This document shows, piece after piece, positions 1 to 6,805 of a stretch of DNA of 8,794 nt (position 1 is the first letter of the stretch; the number at the start of each line of letters is the position of its first letter). The DNA comes from Paracoccaceae bacterium (GTDB lineage Bacteria; Pseudomonadota; Alphaproteobacteria; Rhodobacterales; Rhodobacteraceae). Both the position numbers and the translations under genes were made by a program. Under the pieces are notes generated by a model. That model saw only the letters and a program-made list of their open reading frames with translations, had not been told where the DNA came from and ran no database searches. The stretch covers positions 1 to 8,794 of the forward strand of contig SKMI01000289.1 in the NCBI GenBank assembly GCA_007121115.1, in the 5' to 3' direction.

Positions 1-1
1 A

Positions 2-1240
2 CAGGATTACCGGGCGAAGCCGGAATACCTGGTCGAGAACTACCGGTCGACTCGGAATATCATCGAGGCATCAAACACCGTGATTTCCGGAGCCGCCGAC
101 CGGATGAAGCGGGGCCATGACATCACGATCGACCGCAAACGGCGCAATGAGCCGGCAGGTGGTGTGATGGCGAAACGCGATCCGGTTGGGCAGGGCCGCG
201 TTCAACTGCTGCACTGCCCGCCGGGGGATCGGGCGCAGGCCGTGGCTGCTATTGGCGAATTGCAGCGCCTGGCTGCGCTGGAAGAGGGGTGGAACTGGTC
301 ACGCACCGCCATTATTGCGCGCAACTGGCGGCAATTGGCCCCGGTGCGCGCCTATGCCGAGGCGCAGGACATTCCGGTCGAGATGGCCAATGAAAGCCTG
401 CCAAGTCTCTGGCGGATGCGCGAAATGCGCCTGTTCATCGAGGGTATCCGTCACGACAGAACCCGCCTGCTGAACGTCACCGACCTTTTGGAGATCGCGA
501 ACGCCCTGCCGCGCAACCGCTGGTCTGATCTGATTGCCGAGGGCATTGCCGCCTTGGCACAGGAGGTGGGCGCAGGTGCCGTATCAGTTCCCGATCTGAT
601 TGAGTGGTTCGGCGAATGGGCGCGCGATGCGCGGGGCGAGCAGCGCGGGTTGCTTCTGATGACGGCCCACCGCGCGAAGGGTCTGGAATTCGATGATGTC
701 GTGATCCTGAATGGCGGATGGGAGAAACCGTCCGATAACGAGGATGCCGACGCACCCCGTCGGCTGTTTTATGTCGCGATGACCCGCGCCCGCCGCAGCC
801 TTGCCGTGATGACGCAAGGGGCTCATGCCTTTGTGCCGGCCAAGGGTGACAACATCCTGCGGCGTGAAGCCGCGCTGCCGGACCTGCACCATCTGCCGCC
901 TGAGCGGTACTATATCCAGCCCGAGCTGGGGCAGGTCTTCATTGATTGGGCTGGCCGTTTGCCTGCGCGTGACCGCGGTCTCAAGGCGATCGAGCAAGCG
1001 CAGGTCGGCGCCCCTGTGACCATCTCGCGAATGCATAGGCGCTGGTTCGTGGTGGACAGTCAGGGGCGGCGATTGACGGCGATGCGGGCTGACTGGGCTG
1101 TACCGCCGGGGCGACGGATCGTCTCCGCCCGGGTCGGCGCAATCGTGATGCGTCATGCGCATGAGAGTGGTGAAGAACACCGGACACGGCTCAATCGGGA
1201 GAGCTGGGAAGTCGTGCTGCCAGAGATTGTGCTGGAGTGA
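2..1240 (+). CDS. UvrD/Rep-type SF1 DNA helicase, C-terminal 412 residues (5' end outside window)
   Basis: ATP-dependent 3'-5' DNA helicase, C-terminal half, acting in DNA repair or recombination. The reading frame is open from the left edge. A GTG at 80 is internal, because the codons before it already encode the conserved helicase segment LVENYRSTRNII (motif IV region, visible residues about 10-21). Motif V, TAHRAKGLEFD, lies at bases 662-694 and motif VI, LFYVAMTRAR, with its arginine finger, at 764-793, so the second RecA-like domain is complete at its end. Walker A and B and the first RecA domain must lie upstream. After motif VI come about 150 residues that are not part of minimal UvrD, including FIDWAGRLPARDRG. 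From memory, such a tail resembles large alphaproteobacterial proteins in which a RecQ helicase is fused to a UvrD-like module, but this cannot be confirmed here. The gene ends in TGA, 65 bases before an exonuclease relic on the same strand, which fits a former repair operon. The family call is sure; the exact subfamily is not. Confidence 0.93.
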   Translation, partial: QDYRAKPEYLVENYRSTRNIIEASNTVISGAADRMKRGHDITIDRKRRNEPAGGVMAKRDPVGQGRVQLLHCPPGDRAQAVAAIGELQRLAALEEGWNWSRTAIIARNWRQLAPVRAYAEAQDIPVEMANESLPSLWRMREMRLFIEGIRHDRTRLLNVTDLLEIANALPRNRWSDLIAEGIAALAQEVGAGAVSVPDLIEWFGEWARDARGEQRGLLLMTAHRAKGLEFDDVVILNGGWEKPSDNEDADAPRRLFYVAMTRARRSLAVMTQGAHAFVPAKGDNILRREAALPDLHHLPPERYYIQPELGQVFIDWAGRLPARDRGLKAIEQAQVGAPVTISRMHRRWFVVDSQGRRLTAMRADWAVPPGRRIVSARVGAIVMRHAHESGEEHRTRLNRESWEVVLPEIVLE

Positions 1241-1305
1241 CGGCGGGTGCCTTCACAGGTTTCTCGGCCTCGGAATTTGCTTCGATGCCAGCTATGCGGG
1301 CGGTG

Positions 1306-1401
1306 ATGAAGATCGCCACCTACGACCTCGAAGCCACCGGCACATCGCCCGCCTTCGATCAGCCCCTGCAATTCGCCGCCATACTATCTGCCGGGATGTG
1401 A
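1306..1401 (+). pseudogene. Exonuclease I (SbcB)-like DEDDh nuclease, N-terminal remnant
   Basis: This 31-codon open frame starts with ATG and ends in TGA at 1399-1401. It begins MKIATYDLEATG and continues SPAFDQPLQFAAI. This matches the start of exodeoxyribonuclease I proteins, including DEDDh motif I (Asp7 and Glu9, the two metal-binding acids) and the family-specific PAxDxPxQFAAI. From memory, E. coli SbcB has DYETFGTHPALDRPAQFAAI at the same place. A complete protein has roughly 450-480 residues with motifs II and III. Here the similarity stops abruptly after the QFAAI block, and none of the three forward frames downstream shows the rest. The gene is therefore truncated, probably by a deletion, and cannot encode an active nuclease. 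No strong Shine-Dalgarno precedes the ATG; GTG at 1303 and in-frame ATGs at 1285 and 1294 are other possible old starts. Its position just behind a helicase gene suggests the two were once co-transcribed. Confidence 0.8.
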
Positions 1402-1641
1402 TACCTAGGCGGCTACCCTGGATCACACGTTGGCGGCGCAGGAATTGCACCATGTGCTCGGATACTAACCATTGGCGCGGCATTCGCGCGCGTTCGCAGC
1501 GGTTCATCTGTGCCGACCCCACGCGCGATTGTCTTCGGGAGAAATGTCCGGGGCTCCGCCGGCGTCTGCCAGCGCACAACTCCTCCGGTCGAGTGCAGTG
1601 ATCGTCGATGCCGCGGTGTGGGGCGTCGTTGCTGATGGTGT
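1402..1641. other. Non-coding stretch between convergent genes, no recognisable gene
   Basis: This is the rest of the gap between the exonuclease relic (plus strand) and the phosphatase gene (minus strand). All frames on both strands were read. The open frames present are short or arginine-rich, without a recognisable motif and without a continuation of the exonuclease. A modest inverted repeat (arms 1557-1563 and 1568-1574, loop of four) lies about 67 bases past the phosphatase stop, but no T-run follows it on either strand, so it is not called a terminator. The stretch is probably decayed sequence. Confidence 0.6.
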
Positions 1642-2217
1642 TCACAACCGGATCACCACCCGCTGCACGTTGTCGAAGGTGACATCCGTGAGCATGCGCA
1701 GAAACGTGCCGTGGCCGATGACCGCGATAGTCGTTTCCGGCCGCGCCGCCAGCCAGTCAGCGAAGGTTTGCACGCGGTGTTGGAGCACTGGCATCGGTTC
1801 GCGCGCGAAAGGGCCTTCATGGTCGGGCTCTGTGTGCCACCACGGGTTGTTCAGGTGCCCGAAAGTCAGCGCGGGGAACGTCCGCGCAAGCTCTGCCGGG
1901 GCGCGGCCGACATCGCAAAAGCTGTCCAGATGCTCGCGGTGCAGACGTTCGACAACGCGCGGGGCGCGGTGGCCGCGGAATGCATGGGTCATGGTCTGGA
2001 TCGCGCGGGTCAGCGGTGACGTGACCACCAGTTCGAGTTCATGCAATGCAGCCATGTCTTCGGCCAGCGCCTGCGCCTGGGCGTGGCCCAGCGCGGTCAG
2101 CGGGGCGTCCCGCATCGCCGGATCGTAGCGCACGGTGTCTTCGTCACTGACTTCGCGCACGCGGGCATTGTGTTCTGACTGGGCGTGGCGGATCAGGTGG
2201 ATGGTCTTTGCGGACAT
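1642..2217 (-). CDS. Histidine phosphatase family protein (phosphoglycerate mutase-like)
   Basis: A 191-residue cytoplasmic protein of the histidine phosphatase (dPGM/acid phosphatase) superfamily, which forms a phosphohistidine intermediate. Visible catalytic elements are LIRHAQSEHN (residues 8-17) with nucleophile His11 flanked by Arg10; SPLTRAIQT with Arg71; a likely acid/base Glu95 in LHREHLDS; and the second histidine, His169, in IGHGTFL. The usual RHG triad is RHA here, which is common in phosphatase branches. The length is in the normal range (about 190-220) and no signal peptide or membrane segment is present. The NPWWHTEPDHEGPF segment (residues 124-137) is typical of a poorly characterised branch whose substrate is unknown. 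ATG at 2217 is preceded by AGGA on the minus strand. The gene follows the ATPase gene by 36 bases in the same direction and is probably the last gene of the transport operon, so its substrate may be linked to what is imported. A true phosphoglycerate mutase role is unlikely given the short length. Confidence 0.9.
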   Translation of the reverse strand: MSAKTIHLIRHAQSEHNARVREVSDEDTVRYDPAMRDAPLTALGHAQAQALAEDMAALHELELVVTSPLTRAIQTMTHAFRGHRAPRVVERLHREHLDSFCDVGRAPAELARTFPALTFGHLNNPWWHTEPDHEGPFAREPMPVLQHRVQTFADWLAARPETTIAVIGHGTFLRMLTDVTFDNVQRVVIRL

Positions 2218-2253
2218 AGGCGTTCCTGTCGTGATGAAATAGGGCGCGTGCTT

Positions 2254-3312
2254 TCAGACGGCGCGTGGCGGAAGGAGATGCAAGCCCCGCGGGGCGAAAC
2301 TTAGCGCAACCTTGGCGCCCGGGCGCAACCCGCCCATCGCATCATCGGGTAGGTTGCCGGTGACGCGGCCTGCCGGGGTATCGAAGTCGACCTGATTCAC
2401 CGGGCCCAGGAACGATATCGAGACGACCTTTCCCGCCAGCCCCTGTGCCGCGGGGCGCACGGCTTCGGGGCGGATCATCACGCCGACGGGGCCCTGGGTG
2501 ATCTCCTGCGTGTGCGGGATGCGCGCGTCGCCCAATACGATGTCGGAGCCATCATACTCCCCGGGCACGATGTTTGCCGAGCCGATGAAATCGGCCACGA
2601 AATGCGACACCGGCCGCGCATAGAGGTCGCGCGGCGTGCCCTGCTGTTCGATCCGACCCGAATTCATCACCACCACGCGATCCGAAATCGCCAGCGCCTC
2701 TTCCTGGTCATGGGTCACATAGACCGCGGTCAGCCCCAGCCGTTTCTGCAGGGCGCGGATTTCGGCGCGGACATGGTGGCGCAGCTTGGCGTCGAGGTTC
2801 GACAGCGGCTCGTCGAACAGGATCACGCGGGGTTTCATCACCAGCGCGCGCGCCAGCGCCACCCGCTGCTGCTGCCCGCCCGAGAGCGCGTCGACCGGGC
2901 GTTCGGCGAAAGCTTCGAGCCCCACCAGCGCCAGCGCCTCTTCCACACGGTCGGTCAGTTCGGCCCGCGGCGTGCGGGCGACCTTCAGCCCGTAACCGAC
3001 ATTGGCGCGTACGTTCATGTGCGGAAACAGCGCATAGGACTGGAACACCATGGTCACGTCGCGCTTTTCAGCGGGCAGATGCGTGACCTCGTCCTCGCCG
3101 ATGGTGATGCGGCCTTCGGTCGGGTCTTCCAGCCCGGCGATCATGCGCAGCGTGGTGGTCTTGCCGCAGCCCGACGGGCCCAACAGCGTGACCAGTTCGC
3201 CCGGCGCGATCTGCAGCGAGACGTCATCGACCGCCGGCGCCCCGGCGCCGAAGCGCTTGGTCACGCGGCCCAGATCCACCGCTGCGGGTTGCAGTTCCGT
3301 AATCCGGTTCAT
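2254..3312 (-). CDS. ABC importer ATPase, CysA/PotA/FbpC class
   Basis: A 352-residue ATP-binding subunit that powers import by the neighbouring membrane permease at the inner face of the cytoplasmic membrane. All nucleotide-binding motifs are intact: Walker A GPSGCGKT (45-52), Q-loop Gln91 in QSYALFPH, signature LSGGQQQR (143-150), Walker B VILFDEP (163-169) with catalytic Glu168, D-loop SNLD, and switch His201 in VTHDQEEA. A TOBE-type regulatory domain fills about residues 240-350, with IRPEAVRP (270-277) and FLGPVNQVDF. The length is typical of the class, which includes spermidine/putrescine, ferric-type, sulfate and 2-aminoethylphosphonate importers; the sequence alone does not separate them. 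The ATG overlaps the permease stop codon as ATGA (3312-3309), so translation is probably coupled, and a GGGA motif lies 8 bases upstream of the ATG. It is the only ATPase gene visible for two binding-protein/permease pairs. Confidence 0.95.
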   Translation of the reverse strand: MNRITELQPAAVDLGRVTKRFGAGAPAVDDVSLQIAPGELVTLLGPSGCGKTTTLRMIAGLEDPTEGRITIGEDEVTHLPAEKRDVTMVFQSYALFPHMNVRANVGYGLKVARTPRAELTDRVEEALALVGLEAFAERPVDALSGGQQQRVALARALVMKPRVILFDEPLSNLDAKLRHHVRAEIRALQKRLGLTAVYVTHDQEEALAISDRVVVMNSGRIEQQGTPRDLYARPVSHFVADFIGSANIVPGEYDGSDIVLGDARIPHTQEITQGPVGVMIRPEAVRPAAQGLAGKVVSISFLGPVNQVDFDTPAGRVTGNLPDDAMGGLRPGAKVALSFAPRGLHLLPPRAV

Positions 3313-5576
3313 ATCGACAGTCCCTTTCCACGGTTGCGCGCATCCAGATAGCGCGAGGCGACCAGCAGCAGCACGATCAGCGCCAGCAGCATGACGATCA
3401 GCACCGTCGCCATCGCCGCCGCGACGCCCAGTTGCCCGCGTTCGACCCGCGCCAGCAGCATCACGGTGGCCAGATTGTTCCCCGCGCTGACCAGGAAGAT
3501 TACCTGGCTGACCGCGGTCATCGCCGAGACGAAGGCGAAGATCAGCCCCGCCAGCAGCGGATAGAGCAGCAGCGGCGAGAGCACGCGCACCAGCGTCGTC
3601 CCCGACCCGGCCTTGAGCGTGGCCGAGGCCTCTTCCAGCGAGCGGTCGATCTGCGCGAGCCCCGACATGGACGCCCGAATTGCCACCGGCATGTTGCGGA
3701 ACACCAGCGCCAGCACGATGATCGCCGAGGTCGAGGTCATCAGAAGCGTGCCGTCATTGAACGCCAGGATATAGGCCAGACCCATGACCGTGCCCGGCGT
3801 GGCAAAGGACAGCAGCGAGCCGAATTCCAGATAGCTGCGCCCCCAGAAGCGGTGGCGCGTGACCAGATAGGCGATGAGCCCGCCCACCATCATCGCCGGA
3901 ATGGCCGAGGCGACCGACAGCTTCATCGTGTACCAGACCACCGGCCAGCCAGTGTTCCAGAACTCGATGTAGTGGCGAAATGTCAGGGTGTTGTTGATCC
4001 CCCAAAGCTCCACCACCGAGCCATAGACAATCACCCCGTAGAGCGACAGGATGAAGGCAAACCAAAGGCCCGCCAGCGACAGCAGTATCCATTCCAGGCT
4101 GCGCGGCAGCGCCAGGAACGCGCCCGAGGCCGGTTTTCCGGTTACCGTGGCAAAACCTTTCACCCCCAGCATCCAGCGCGAGGCGATGAACACCAGCACC
4201 ACCAGAAACAGCAGCACCACGCCATAGACCGACGCCTCGGACTGCGAATACCGCCCGGTGAGCGCCAGGAACACCTCGGTCGCCAGGAAGTTGCGGTCGC
4301 CCCCCAGCACCAGCGGGGTGCCGAAATCGGCGATCGATTCGATCGACGCGAGCAGCAGCGAGGCCGCGATGCCGGGGCGCACCAGCGGCCAGGTCACGTC
4401 CTTGAACACCCGCCAGCGAGAGGCACCGAGCGTCTGCGCGGCCTCCTCCAGCGCCGGGTTGAGCGAATTGAGCGAGCCGCGGATGATCAGATACGCCACC
4501 GGTGCCAGCCCCAGCACCTGCGCCAGGATTACCCCCGGGGCGCCATAGAGCGGGTTTGCGAAGGGCGAGATGCCCAGAATGTCGTGGCTCAAGAGCCCGC
4601 GCCGGCCCAGCAGGAAGATCATCGAGAAGCCGATGACGAAGGGCGGGGTGATGAACGGCAGCACCGAGGCCACGCCCAGGATCCCGCGCACCGCGCGGCT
4701 GTTGGTGCGCTGGCCAAGAAGTGCCAGCGCAAAGCCCAGCATCGTCGCCGCCGGGGCGACGATCACCGCCACCAGCAGCGTCGAGGGCAGCGCCCCGCGC
4801 CCCCAGATCATGATCCCCACGGCCCAGCCCGCGATCAGCCCCGCGCCGACCCAGAGCGGCACCATCCATGCCCGCCGCCAAAGCGCGGCTGCGCGGCTCG
4901 ACCAAAGACCCCAGGCAAGCGCGACCGCCCCGCCCGCCGTGGCCCAGTAGGCGACCATCCGCGCCTCGTTCACCTCGGTGAAGCGGTTGTCGACAAACAG
5001 GAACAGCGAGCTTGAGAAGGTCGCGCGGAACTGATCGAGCGTCAGCACACCCTCGATCCACACGGCCGAGCGGATCACCATAACCAGCGGATAGGTTATG
5101 AACAGCGTGACGAACAGAAGCGTCAGCAGGATACCCGCGCCGGTGAACGCATCGCCGCGCACCCGGTTCGATTCGCTCAACGCGGAACCAGCGGCGATGC
5201 ACAGCGCCAGCGAGGCGCCCATCGCGCCCCAGCCAAACGGTGTGCCCGCCGAAAAGAGCGCCGCCCACAGGCCCACGAACCCAAGCGACAGGATCACAGC
5301 CGCCATATCGGCGCGCCGCCGCGCCTGCGCGGGTCGCGGCGCGGGCCGCAGGTAGAGCGCGATCACCGCGAACGCGGCCACCGCCGGGGCCCAATGCAGC
5401 CCTGCACCCAGACTCAGCGGGTGCAGCATGTAGTCAAGAGGCAGGAACCGGCGCCCGGTCCGGATCAGCGGTAGCGCCAGGAACAGCAGCAGCGCGATAC
5501 CGGACCAGACGGGGACGGCGCCAAGCGGTATGGCACGCGACAGGCTGCGGGGCGGGGTCTGGGCAAGATCGGCCAT
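3309..5576 (-). CDS. Fused two-domain ABC importer permease, FbpB-like, with extended N-terminus
   Basis: A 755-residue inner-membrane protein that forms the whole translocation channel from two binding-protein-dependent permease (MetI-like) domains in one chain. Each domain carries an EAA coupling loop that docks on the ATPase: LEEAAQTLGASRWRVF at about residues 366-381 and SLEEASATLKAG at about 636-647. Domain 1 spans roughly 260-460 and domain 2 roughly 545-735. Ahead of domain 1 are several extra hydrophobic segments (near 20-37, 60-75, 90-105, 110-125 and 140-160), making the protein longer than the usual 500-560 residues for FbpB-type permeases. The ATG at 5576 is preferred over an in-frame TTG at 5588, because GAGG lies 6 bases before the ATG and overlaps the TTG region. 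It lies 60 bases after substrate-binding protein 2, with a strong stem-loop between them, and overlaps the ATPase gene by 4 bases. SBP2, this permease and the ATPase therefore form one complete importer. The substrate is not readable from the sequence. Confidence 0.93.
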   Translation of the reverse strand: MADLAQTPPRSLSRAIPLGAVPVWSGIALLLFLALPLIRTGRRFLPLDYMLHPLSLGAGLHWAPAVAAFAVIALYLRPAPRPAQARRRADMAAVILSLGFVGLWAALFSAGTPFGWGAMGASLALCIAAGSALSESNRVRGDAFTGAGILLTLLFVTLFITYPLVMVIRSAVWIEGVLTLDQFRATFSSSLFLFVDNRFTEVNEARMVAYWATAGGAVALAWGLWSSRAAALWRRAWMVPLWVGAGLIAGWAVGIMIWGRGALPSTLLVAVIVAPAATMLGFALALLGQRTNSRAVRGILGVASVLPFITPPFVIGFSMIFLLGRRGLLSHDILGISPFANPLYGAPGVILAQVLGLAPVAYLIIRGSLNSLNPALEEAAQTLGASRWRVFKDVTWPLVRPGIAASLLLASIESIADFGTPLVLGGDRNFLATEVFLALTGRYSQSEASVYGVVLLFLVVLVFIASRWMLGVKGFATVTGKPASGAFLALPRSLEWILLSLAGLWFAFILSLYGVIVYGSVVELWGINNTLTFRHYIEFWNTGWPVVWYTMKLSVASAIPAMMVGGLIAYLVTRHRFWGRSYLEFGSLLSFATPGTVMGLAYILAFNDGTLLMTSTSAIIVLALVFRNMPVAIRASMSGLAQIDRSLEEASATLKAGSGTTLVRVLSPLLLYPLLAGLIFAFVSAMTAVSQVIFLVSAGNNLATVMLLARVERGQLGVAAAMATVLIVMLLALIVLLLVASRYLDARNRGKGLSI

Positions 5577-5588
5577 GAAATACCTCAA

Positions 5589-5619
5589 GCCCCGCCGCCG
5601 GGCAAACCGGCGACGGGGC
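5589..5619 (-). promoter_or_regulatory. Strong intergenic stem-loop between substrate-binding protein 2 and its permease
   Basis: Inverted repeat with 13-base arms (5589-5601 and 5607-5619) around a 5-base loop. In minus-strand RNA all 13 pairs form, one as G-U; in plus-strand RNA the same position is an A/C mismatch, so the structure suits the minus transcript. It starts 17 bases after the binding-protein stop codon and ends 2 bases before the permease Shine-Dalgarno GAGG. No U-run follows, so a full intrinsic terminator is unlikely. The position matches stem-loops that protect upstream binding-protein mRNA from 3' exonucleases and lower permease output (as in malE-malF); that role is inferred. 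Confidence 0.75.
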
Positions 5620-5636
5620 GCAATGGTTGGACCTGC

Positions 5637-6653
5637 TCAGCGCGGCACGGGGAAGATTTCTTCGGTCCAGCGCGCGATCAGCCCGGTCTGCACGTCCGGC
5701 TGGCCGAAATGCTCGAAGTCGTAGTCTATCACGGCGATCTCATCGAGCCGCGGCCCGCCGGGTGCGGGCGCGGCGTTGACGTTCGCCTTGATCTGCCAGG
5801 ACCCCGCCTGCGTGCCCAGATCCTGCGCTTCGGCCGACAGCGCGTAGTCGATGAAGGTGCGCGCGCCCTCGGGGTTGGGGCCGTTGGCCACCAGGCTGAT
5901 GCCCGAGATCTCGTAGCCCGTGCCTTCGGAGGGGATGATGATCTCGATCGGCAGCCCGGCTTCGCGCTCGCGAAGGGCCGAGGACATGAAGATGATGGCC
6001 ACGCCCAACTCGCCCTGACCGGTGGGCTGCAAGGAGCCCGAGCCCGAGCGCGTGTAGGTGGCCATGTTCTGGTGCATCCCGGCCAGCAGTTCGAACGCTT
6101 CTTCCTCGCCGAAGATCTGCACCAGCGTGGCGATCACGGTATAGGCAGTGCCCGAGGAGTTCGGGTCGGCCATGCCGATCAGGCCGCGGAAGGCCGGGTC
6201 GGTCAGGTCTTCCCAGCTTTCGGGCATCGGCGCGCCGGCTTCTTCCAGCACGGCCGGGTTGACGACAATCGCGATGGGGTTGGCGTAGAGCGGCAGATAA
6301 GCGCCGTTCACGGCGTTCAGCATGTCCTCGGACAACTCGGCCATCATTGGCGACTCATAAGGTTCGGTCACCCCTTCGCCAGCAGCGACGAAGTGCGGAT
6401 CGCCGGTGCCGCCGTAAAACACGTCAAAGGTCGGATTCGACGCCTCGGCCCGGATCCGGACGAGCGATTCATTGGTCCGCAGGTTGAGGAATTCCATGCG
6501 GATGCCGGTTTCTTCGAAGAAGGGCTCGCGGAGTGCCTCGCACCATTCCTCGACAACGCAGACGACGTTGACGACATCCTGTGCCTGTGCGGCGGTGGCC
6601 GCAGAAATCGCAAGCGCACTGACGGCGATCGCGTGGCGAAGTCTCGGTTGCAT
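5637..6653 (-). CDS. Periplasmic substrate-binding protein 2 of an ABC importer (FbpA/AfuA-like fold)
   Basis: A 338-residue secreted solute-binding protein that captures the substrate in the periplasm and delivers it to the permease encoded next. A Sec signal peptide covers about residues 1-24: basic MQPRLRH, a hydrophobic core, and an AQA cleavage site before QD. The mature part begins with a beta strand containing Cys32 and Cys38 (VVCVVEEWCEAL), the only cysteines in the protein and likely a disulfide. Segments typical of extracellular family 1/ferric-type binding proteins follow: FDVFYGGTGDPHFVAA (77-92 region), YLPLYANPIAIVVNP, SWEDLTDPAFRGLIGMADPNSSGTAY, and FIDYALSAEAQ near the C-terminus. 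The Tyr-Tyr pair that binds iron in FbpA is absent; only one tyrosine (Tyr161) follows NSSGTA. ATG at 6653 is chosen because it gives a proper signal peptide and has GGGAG 8 bases upstream; the frame extends upstream to 6845 but without a sensible N-terminus. The mature protein is rich in acidic residues. It could bind ferric ion, a phosphorylated compound or another anion. Confidence 0.92.
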   Translation of the reverse strand: MQPRLRHAIAVSALAISAATAAQAQDVVNVVCVVEEWCEALREPFFEETGIRMEFLNLRTNESLVRIRAEASNPTFDVFYGGTGDPHFVAAGEGVTEPYESPMMAELSEDMLNAVNGAYLPLYANPIAIVVNPAVLEEAGAPMPESWEDLTDPAFRGLIGMADPNSSGTAYTVIATLVQIFGEEEAFELLAGMHQNMATYTRSGSGSLQPTGQGELGVAIIFMSSALREREAGLPIEIIIPSEGTGYEISGISLVANGPNPEGARTFIDYALSAEAQDLGTQAGSWQIKANVNAAPAPGGPRLDEIAVIDYDFEHFGQPDVQTGLIARWTEEIFPVPR

Positions 6654-6661
6654 GTGTGTAT

Positions 6662-6707
6662 CTCCCAGCAAGGTTCGCGCAGCCCGGACCGGGCCTTGCG
6701 CTGGGAG
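6662..6707 (-). promoter_or_regulatory. Stem-loop enclosing the Shine-Dalgarno of substrate-binding protein 2
   Basis: Inverted repeat: plus-strand CTCCCAGCAAGG (6662-6673) pairs with CCTTGCGCTGGGAG (6694-6707), giving 12 base pairs with a 2-base bulge. A second short palindrome, GCCCGGACCGGGC (6682-6694), sits inside it. In minus-strand mRNA the 3' arm carries GGGAG (6666-6662), the ribosome-binding site 8 bases before the ATG at 6653, so the folded form would hide it. This could be translational control, an RNA-stability element or simply a processing site; the sequence shows the pairing but not the role. No known riboswitch class was recognised. Confidence 0.65.
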
Positions 6708-6805
6708 CGGGCTATCGCTTGTAGTTGACAGAGCCGTGACAGGGCGCCGCATTGTGGCGCGGCGGCGGTGCAATTCGTGACTGTGCCCAAATCCGCAGCA
6801 GGTTC

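Noticed and set aside
1557..1574. A 7-bp inverted repeat considered as terminator for the transport operon
   Set aside because: One pair is only a wobble, and no T-run follows on either strand, so it does not meet the minimum for an intrinsic terminator.
1292..1645. A 117-codon minus-strand frame covering the exonuclease relic
   Set aside because: It is strongly arginine-rich, has no recognisable domain, overlaps the end of the phosphatase gene and lies antisense to the recognisable relic.
3432..5015. A 527-codon open frame on the plus strand, opposite the long permease
   Set aside because: Its product is an Arg/Gln/His-rich string with no motif, and the minus strand encodes a clear permease with both coupling loops. 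Long antisense frames are expected in GC-rich genes.
3754..5394. A 546-codon minus-strand frame overlapping the same permease in another phase
   Set aside because: Its product is Gly/Arg/Ala-rich and low in complexity, and it lies entirely within the permease gene. It is a frame shadow.
6708..6805. Possible promoter for substrate-binding protein 2 in the gap after the first permease
   Set aside because: TTGCAC- and GATAGC-like hexamers exist on the minus strand, but none has a partner at 16-18 bases. No promoter can be supported, although the 152-base gap leaves room for one.
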